From: Promicromonospora sp. Populi
Lineage (GTDB): Bacteria; Actinomycetota; Actinomycetes; Actinomycetales; Cellulomonadaceae
DNA: 64,000 nt
Direction of reading: 5' to 3'
Assembly: GCF_041081105.1 (NCBI RefSeq)
Contig: NZ_CP163528.1
Location: 1,426,001-1,490,000 of the forward strand
The notes below the pieces were generated by a model. It was given only the letters and a program-made list of their open reading frames with translations, searched no databases and had not been told where the DNA came from. How positions within the stretch are numbered: the first letter of the stretch is position 1; each line of letters starts with the position of its first letter. The translations under genes were made by a program, and so were the position numbers. Positions 59,117 to 64,000 of the stretch are shown one piece after another.

Positions 59117-60342
59117 GCGTCACCTCCGACGCGGCGCGGGAACAGGCCCATGATGCGCCCGACGACGTCGCCGCCGATCGCGTTGTCGGCGGCGAGCGTC
59201 ATCTCGTAGACGGCGAGGACCTGCTCGGTCACGCCGGACCAGTCGAAGCGCTGGACCCAGCGGGCGGCGTGGTCGCGGTAGGCGTCGCGGCGCGCGGGGT
59301 CGGCCAGCAGGGCCAGCACGGTCGCGGCGAGGTCGGCAGGGTCGCCGGTGCGGAACAGGGCGCCCGCTGCGCCGTCGTCCAGGACGCGCTGGAAGGCGCC
59401 CAGGTCGCTGGCGACGACCACGGACCCGGCGCTCATGGCCTCCACGAGCACGATGCCGAAGCTCTCGCCGCCGGTCTGCGGGGCGATGTACAGGTCGGCG
59501 GAGGCGAGCAGCGCGGCCTTGTCGGCGTCGGACACGCCGCCCAGAAACTCGACCGACGACGAACGCCGACCCAGCAGCTCCCGGGTCTCGGCGACTATGC
59601 CGTTGCCGCGCCCGGCCACGAGGAACCGTGCGCCGGGGATCGTGTCGAGGATGGCGGGGATCGCCTGGACCAGGATGTTCAGGCCTTTGCGCGGCTCGTC
59701 GAGCCGGCCGAGGAACGCGATGGTTGGCGCGTCGGGCGTCCCGGTCCACTCGGGCCGCCGGGGGCTGTTCGCGAAGACTTCCGTGTAGACCCCGTTGGGG
59801 ATGACGACGGCGTCGCCGCCGAGGTGGTCCACGAGCGTGCGGCGCGCGTCCTCGGAGACGGCGATGCGGGCGGCGATCTTCTCCAGGGACTGCCGCACGA
59901 GCGGGTAGGCGACCTGGAGCGCCCGGGACCGCACCTGGGAGGTGTGGAAGGTGGCGACCACGGGCTCGGTGGCCTGCCACAGGGCGAGCATGGAGAGGGA
60001 CGGCACCATCGGTTCGTGCAGGTGCACGATGTCGTAGGGGCGGCCGTTGATGCCGCCCTCCAGCCAGCGGCGCACCCGGGTGGCGGTCAGCGGCCCGAAG
60101 GTGAGCCGTGCGACCGACCCGTTGTAGGGCACGGGCACCGCCCGGCCTGCGGCGGTGACGACGGCGGGTAGCTCCGTGTCGTCGCTGGAGGGGGCCAGCA
60201 CGGACACCTCGTGCCCGGCGGCCTGCAGGGCCTCGGCGAGGTCGCGCACATGGAACTGGACGCCGCCGGGGGCGTCGAACGAGTAGGGGCAGACGATGCC
60301 GATGCGGAGGGTGCGGTGGCCGCGCCGTCGTCCGGCCCTCAT
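59113..60342 (-). CDS. pimA: Phosphatidylinositol mannosyltransferase
   Basis: This 409-residue GT4 glycosyltransferase adds the first mannose from GDP-Man to phosphatidylinositol on the cytosolic face of the membrane. It shows the N-terminal Rossmann domain (RIGIVCPYSFDAPGGVQFHVRDLAEAL, VHLHEPMVPSLS) and the C-terminal donor domain (AFLGRLDEPRKGLNILVQAIP, GGESFGIVLVEAMSAGSVVVASDLGAF). The ATG overlaps the acyltransferase stop (ATGA). Position and motifs match Rv2610c. Confidence 0.95.
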   Translation of the reverse strand: MRAGRRRGHRTLRIGIVCPYSFDAPGGVQFHVRDLAEALQAAGHEVSVLAPSSDDTELPAVVTAAGRAVPVPYNGSVARLTFGPLTATRVRRWLEGGINGRPYDIVHLHEPMVPSLSMLALWQATEPVVATFHTSQVRSRALQVAYPLVRQSLEKIAARIAVSEDARRTLVDHLGGDAVVIPNGVYTEVFANSPRRPEWTGTPDAPTIAFLGRLDEPRKGLNILVQAIPAILDTIPGARFLVAGRGNGIVAETRELLGRRSSSVEFLGGVSDADKAALLASADLYIAPQTGGESFGIVLVEAMSAGSVVVASDLGAFQRVLDDGAAGALFRTGDPADLAATVLALLADPARRDAYRDHAARWVQRFDWSGVTEQVLAVYEMTLAADNAIGGDVVGRIMGLFPRRVGGDA

Positions 60343-61289
60343 CCGGCCGCCCGCCGGGCGGCGTTCTGCCGGGCGGGCCCGAGGTCGGCGATGAAGACGC
60401 GCTGCAGCATGTGCCAGTCGTGGGTGTGCTCGACGATCGTCTGCGCCACCTGGTCCACCCAGCCCTGCGTGAGCAGGCGTGCCCGCTCGTCGCGCGGCAG
60501 CTCGGCGTCGGGCACGGGCAGGGGTGGATAGAAGTGGATGACGATCCCCCAGGGTGTCCCTGCTGCCCGACGGCGGGTGCCGCGCAGCCGCTCGTAGGTG
60601 ACCCCCACCGCGTGCACGGGGATGCCGGCCTCCAGGCCGAGCAGCGCGGGCCCGGCCGCTACGCGGGCGCGGTGCCCCGCGAGGTCGACCTCGATGCCGG
60701 TCGAGGTGAGGTCGCGGTCGCTGAGCAGCGGGATGAGCTTGTGGCCCTCCTTGGCACCCCGGACCAGGGAGCCGAGCACGTCGCCCTGGCCCAGGGCCAG
60801 CACCTCGATGCCGATGGAGTTGCGGAACCGCAGGAACTCCTCGAACAGCTCCTCCGGCTTTAGCCGTTCGGCCACGGAGAGCACGTCGGCGAGGTGACGC
60901 GAGGCGTACGCGCCGGCCAGGTCCCAGTTGCCGAGGTGTCCCAGGGCGAGCGAGACGGAGCCGCCGGCGTCGACCACGGGCCGTACGTGCTCGTCGTAGC
61001 CCTCCACGCGCACCCGGGCGCGCAGCCGCTCGGGACTGACACCCTGCAGGGTGAACGCCTCCCGGAAGTAGCGCATGTAGCTGCGCATGCCGGTGCGGGA
61101 CAGCCGGCGCACCGCGGCGGCGTCCAGGTCGGGCCGGACGCGCGCGTAGTTGGCCTCCATGCGCCGCACGCTCTTGGTGCGGCGCAGCCACGTGAGGTCG
61201 GCGACCACCGTGAACAGGCCGCGGAGCAGCGGCTCGGGGACCTTCGTGGCGTTCCGCCACGCGAACGTGTACACGGCCGCGAGGTCCAT
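60339..61289 (-). CDS. patA: Phosphatidylinositol mannoside acyltransferase
   Basis: This 316-residue LPLAT-family protein acylates the mannose of PIM1/PIM2. The H-x4-D motif is in ALGHLGNWDLAG near residue 120, followed by EVLALGQGDVLGSLVRGAKEGHKLIPLLSDRD. The ATG overlaps the pgsA stop (TGATG). It corresponds to Rv2611c in the conserved pgsA-patA-pimA operon. Confidence 0.94.
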   Translation of the reverse strand: MDLAAVYTFAWRNATKVPEPLLRGLFTVVADLTWLRRTKSVRRMEANYARVRPDLDAAAVRRLSRTGMRSYMRYFREAFTLQGVSPERLRARVRVEGYDEHVRPVVDAGGSVSLALGHLGNWDLAGAYASRHLADVLSVAERLKPEELFEEFLRFRNSIGIEVLALGQGDVLGSLVRGAKEGHKLIPLLSDRDLTSTGIEVDLAGHRARVAAGPALLGLEAGIPVHAVGVTYERLRGTRRRAAGTPWGIVIHFYPPLPVPDAELPRDERARLLTQGWVDQVAQTIVEHTHDWHMLQRVFIADLGPARQNAARRAAG

Positions 61290-61909
61290 CAGGCGACCCG
61301 CCGCGTGAGCTGAGCCCGCACCGTCGACATCCGCTGGAACACCGTGACCAGGCTCGCGAGCGCCAGCAGGGTCAGCATCACCTCGGTGACCACCACGGGC
61401 AGGCCGATCTGCATGAACGTGAACGGGACCAGCGCCAGCAGGAGCCGGTCGGCCCGCTCGGCGATGCCGACCTGGGCGGTCGCGCCGACACTCTCGGCCC
61501 GGGCCCGCGCGTACGGGACCACGCTGCCCAGCACCAGGCACGCGAGCGCCGCGGCGATGCCCCAGATGCCGTGGTGCTCGTCGGGGTGCAGCACGAACCA
61601 GAGCGTGATCCCGGCGAACACGGCGCCGTCGGCCACGCGGTCCAGCGTGGAGTCCAGGAACGCGCCCCACGGCCCGGAGCGGCCCGCCATCCGCGCCATC
61701 ACGCCGTCGAGCGAGTCGAACAGGACGAAGAAGCCGACCAGGAGCCCGCCCACGAGCGTGTACCCCAGGGGGAACAGCGTCAGGGAGATCGCTGTGACGA
61801 TCAGCGTGCCGGCGATGGTCACGGCGTCGGGCGAGACCCGCAGCGCGAGCAGCAGGCGGGCCAGGGGGGTGAACACCCTGCCCATGAAGGAGCGCAGGCT
61901 CCGTAACAT
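61289..61909 (-). CDS. pgsA: Phosphatidylinositol phosphate synthase (CDP-alcohol phosphatidyltransferase)
   Basis: This 206-residue membrane enzyme has about five to six spans and the CDP-alcohol phosphotransferase motif DSLDGVMARMAGRSGPWGAFLDSTLD near residue 65, which fits D-G-x2-A-R-x8-G-x3-D-x3-D. It makes PI-phosphate from CDP-diacylglycerol, the first step of the PIM path. The ATG overlaps the HIT gene stop (TGATG). Matches Rv2612c. Confidence 0.95.
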   Translation of the reverse strand: MLRSLRSFMGRVFTPLARLLLALRVSPDAVTIAGTLIVTAISLTLFPLGYTLVGGLLVGFFVLFDSLDGVMARMAGRSGPWGAFLDSTLDRVADGAVFAGITLWFVLHPDEHHGIWGIAAALACLVLGSVVPYARARAESVGATAQVGIAERADRLLLALVPFTFMQIGLPVVVTEVMLTLLALASLVTVFQRMSTVRAQLTRRVA

Positions 61910-62475
61910 CAGATCTCCTCTCGACCCCCCACGGTCCCCCAGGCCTGGGCGAGCCGACGGCGGGTGTCCCCCAGCAGCTCGGGCATCGCCTTGGTCTGGC
62001 CCACCACGGGCAGGAAGTTCGCGTCGCCCAGCCAGCGGGGCACCACGTGCTGGTGCAGGTGCGCGGCAATGCCCGCACCTGCGACCTCGCCCTGGTTGAT
62101 ACCTAGGTTGAAGCCTGCCGGGGCATACACGGCGCGCGACACGCGCATGGCCTGCTGAGTCATCTGCGCCAGCTCCACGGTCTCGGCCGCGTCCAGGTCC
62201 GTGTAGTCCGACACGTGCCGGTACGGGAGCACCATCAGGTGCCCTGAGTTGTACGGGTACAGGTTCAGCACTACATAGCACCGCTGCCCGCGGGCGACGA
62301 CGAGACCCTGCTCGTCGTCGCCCGCCGGGATGCGGCAGAACGGGCACGTCTGAGCCGTCGAGTCGGCCGGCCGGTCCTGCCCGCCGATGTAGACCATCCG
62401 GTGCGGCGTCCAGAGCCGCTGCAGCCCGTCGTCCCTCGGGCCGAAGTCCGCGGCGTCCTGCGCGGTGGGCTCCAT
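61909..62475 (-). CDS. HIT-domain nucleotide hydrolase/phosphorylase
   Basis: This 188-residue protein has the HIT motif HLHQHVVPR near residue 136 and a Cys2 zinc-type pair (CPFC) near residue 45. Its Mycobacterium counterpart Rv2613c is an Ap4A phosphorylase, so a role in dinucleoside tetraphosphate turnover is likely. The ATG overlaps the thrS stop (TGATG). Confidence 0.93.
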   Translation of the reverse strand: MEPTAQDAADFGPRDDGLQRLWTPHRMVYIGGQDRPADSTAQTCPFCRIPAGDDEQGLVVARGQRCYVVLNLYPYNSGHLMVLPYRHVSDYTDLDAAETVELAQMTQQAMRVSRAVYAPAGFNLGINQGEVAGAGIAAHLHQHVVPRWLGDANFLPVVGQTKAMPELLGDTRRRLAQAWGTVGGREEI

Positions 62476-64000
62476 CAGGCCTGCTGCGACCGCTCGGCCA
62501 CTGCCGCCGCGATGCGTTCGACGGCGTCCGCCACGGGCACCCCGTTCTCCTGCGTGCCGTCGCGGAACCGGAACGACACGGCGCCGGCCTCGACGTCCTC
62601 ACCGCCGGCGATGAGCGTGAACGGCACCTTCTCCTTGGACGCGTTGCGGATCTTCTTGCCGAACCGGTCGTCGGAGAGGTCCAGCTCGACGCGGATACCC
62701 CGCGCCGTGAGCTGCGCGGCGACGTCCTTCACGTAGTCGTCGAACGCGTCGGCGACGGGGACCAGCTTGACCTGCACGGGCGCGAGCCAGGCCGGGAAGG
62801 CGCCCGCGTAGTGCTCGATGAGCACACCCATGAACCGCTCGATGGAGCCGAACTTGGCCGAGTGGATCATCACCGGCTGCTGACGGGTGCCGTCGGCAGC
62901 CGCGTACTCCAGCCCGAAGCCCTTGGGCTGGTTGAAGTCGTACTGCACGGTGCCCATCTGCCAGGTGCGCCCGATGGCGTCCTTCGCCTGCACGGAGATC
63001 TTCGGGCCGTAGAACGCGGCGCCGCCCGGGTCCGCCACGAGCTCCAGCCCGGTCTCGCGCCCGACCTCCTCCAGGATCTTCGTCGCGGCGGCCCAGTCCT
63101 CGTCCGAGCCGACGAACTTGTCCGGCTTCGCGTCGTCGCGCGTGGACAGCTCCAGGTAGAACTCGTCCAGGCCGAAGTCGCGCAGCACGCTGAGCATGAA
63201 GTTCAGCAGGTGCTTGACCTCCGACGGCGCCTGCTCCGGCGTCACGTACGAGTGCGAGTCGTCCTGGGTCAGGCCGCGCACGCGGGTCAGCCCCTGCACG
63301 ACGCCCGACTTCTCGTACCGGTAGACCGAGCCGAACTCGAACAGGCGCAGCGGCAGCTCTCGGTACGAGCGTCCGCGCGACGCGAAGATCAGGTTGTGCA
63401 TCGGGCAGTTCATGGCCTTGAGCCGGTACTTGGACCCCTCGAGGTCCATCTCCGGGAACATGGTGTCCGAGTAGTACGGCAGGTGCCCCGAGGTGTGGAA
63501 CAGCCCGTCCTTGCTGATGTGCGGCGTACCGACGTAGGAGAACCCCTCCTCGATGTGCCGCTGGCGCACGTAGTCCTCCATGACCCGCTTGATCACGCCA
63601 CCCTTGGGGTGGAACAGCGGCAGCCCGGAGCCGACCTCGTCGTGGAAGCTGAACAGGTCCATCTCGGCGCCGATGCGCCGGTGGTCGCGCCGCTCGGCCT
63701 CGGCCAGCCGGTCCAGGTGCGCCTTGAGCTCGTCCTTGGTGGGCCACGCCGTGCCGTACACGCGCTGCAGCATCGGGTTCTTCTCGCTGCCGCGCCAGTA
63801 AGCGGCGGCCGAGCGCATGAGCTGCACGCCGTTGCCGATCAGGCGGGTGCTCGGCAGGTGCGGGCCGCGGCACAGGTCGCTCCAGACCACGGTCTCGCTC
63901 TCGCGACCCGCGCCCCGGACGTTGTCGTAGATGGTCAGCTCGGCGCCGCCCACCTCGACGGCCTCACCGTTCTCGCTGTCGCCCGAGCCGCCCTTGAGGC
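62475..64000 (-). CDS. thrS: Threonyl-tRNA synthetase (partial, N-terminus beyond window)
   Basis: The 3' 508 codons of a class II synthetase are visible. They include [33 protein letters not shown], the ThrRS catalytic zinc-binding Cys in [24 protein letters not shown] and [32 protein letters not shown] of the anticodon domain. The N-terminal TGS and editing domains and the start lie beyond the window. It heads the thrS-HIT-pgsA-patA-pimA operon, each gene overlapping the next by 1-4 bases. Confidence 0.96.
   Translation of the reverse strand, partial: LKGGSGDSENGEAVEVGGAELTIYDNVRGAGRESETVVWSDLCRGPHLPSTRLIGNGVQLMRSAAAYWRGSEKNPMLQRVYGTAWPTKDELKAHLDRLAEAERRDHRRIGAEMDLFSFHDEVGSGLPLFHPKGGVIKRVMEDYVRQRHIEEGFSYVGTPHISKDGLFHTSGHLPYYSDTMFPEMDLEGSKYRLKAMNCPMHNLIFASRGRSYRELPLRLFEFGSVYRYEKSGVVQGLTRVRGLTQDDSHSYVTPEQAPSEVKHLLNFMLSVLRDFGLDEFYLELSTRDDAKPDKFVGSDEDWAAATKILEEVGRETGLELVADPGGAAFYGPKISVQAKDAIGRTWQMGTVQYDFNQPKGFGLEYAAADGTRQQPVMIHSAKFGSIERFMGVLIEHYAGAFPAWLAPVQVKLVPVADAFDDYVKDVAAQLTARGIRVELDLSDDRFGKKIRNASKEKVPFTLIAGGEDVEAGAVSFRFRDGTQENGVPVADAVERIAAAVAERSQQA

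Overview
The window is a very GC-rich chromosomal stretch from an actinobacterium. Markers are the pimA-patA-pgsA-HIT-thrS phosphatidylinositol mannoside operon, an Rv2578c-type radical SAM gene, the pdxS/pdxT pair, the ruvCAB order, many GTG starts and many ATGA/TGATG overlaps. Two secreted GH18 chitinases, an alginate-lyase-like enzyme and PimA suggest a polysaccharide-degrading soil Micrococcales, perhaps Promicromonosporaceae or Cellulomonadaceae. That placement is inference. From aspS to thrS the core genes keep the order known from Mycobacterium (aspS, Rv2578c, hisS, glyoxalase-II-like, ppi, rel, apt, secF/secD, yajC, ruvB/A/C, yebC, pdxT, pdxS, pimA, acyltransferase, pgsA, HIT, thrS), with accessory blocks between them.

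Layout. 1-15.3 kb: peptidases (M20 partial, M3), a DUF6314 protein, a secreted polysaccharide-degradation cluster (alginate-lyase-like plus two chitinases), an ABC-F protein with a short leader ORF, a TetR/FAD-monooxygenase divergon with an operator array, three DUF4190 paralogues, and aspS. 15.3-23.5 kb: a PPOX flavoprotein, a three-gene M16 peptidase operon whose catalytic gene carries an apparent frameshift, an AlaA-like aminotransferase, and a secreted TAP-type hydrolase. 23.6-43.6 kb: core genes for tRNA charging (hisS), stringent response (rel), purine salvage (apt), Sec export (secDF, yajC), Holliday junction processing (ruvCAB) and PLP synthesis (pdxT). Inserted among these are an AbiEi-like gene, a frameshifted LigD-type polymerase and an ATP-dependent DNA ligase.

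43.6-57.4 kb: an accessory island of about 14 kb separates pdxT from pdxS. It holds a SipW-type signal peptidase with three proteins bearing a shared alternate export motif and an LPRTG wall-anchored protein. It also holds a Nudix hydrolase, a lipoprotein, a TauE/SafE transporter, MazEF- and VapBC-like toxin-antitoxin pairs, HrpB helicase, a methyltransferase, an unusual SDR, and several gene remnants (VOC, mazF 3' end, SDR 5' end, AAA ATPase, a broken hypothetical gene). 57.5-64 kb: pdxS followed by the tightly overlapped thrS-HIT-pgsA-patA-pimA operon.

Regulatory sites include a perfect LexA box at the radical SAM gene, a weaker one before ruvA, TetR and VapB operator candidates, and several long terminator hairpins. 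I saw no tRNA, rRNA, CRISPR array, intact insertion sequence or prophage.
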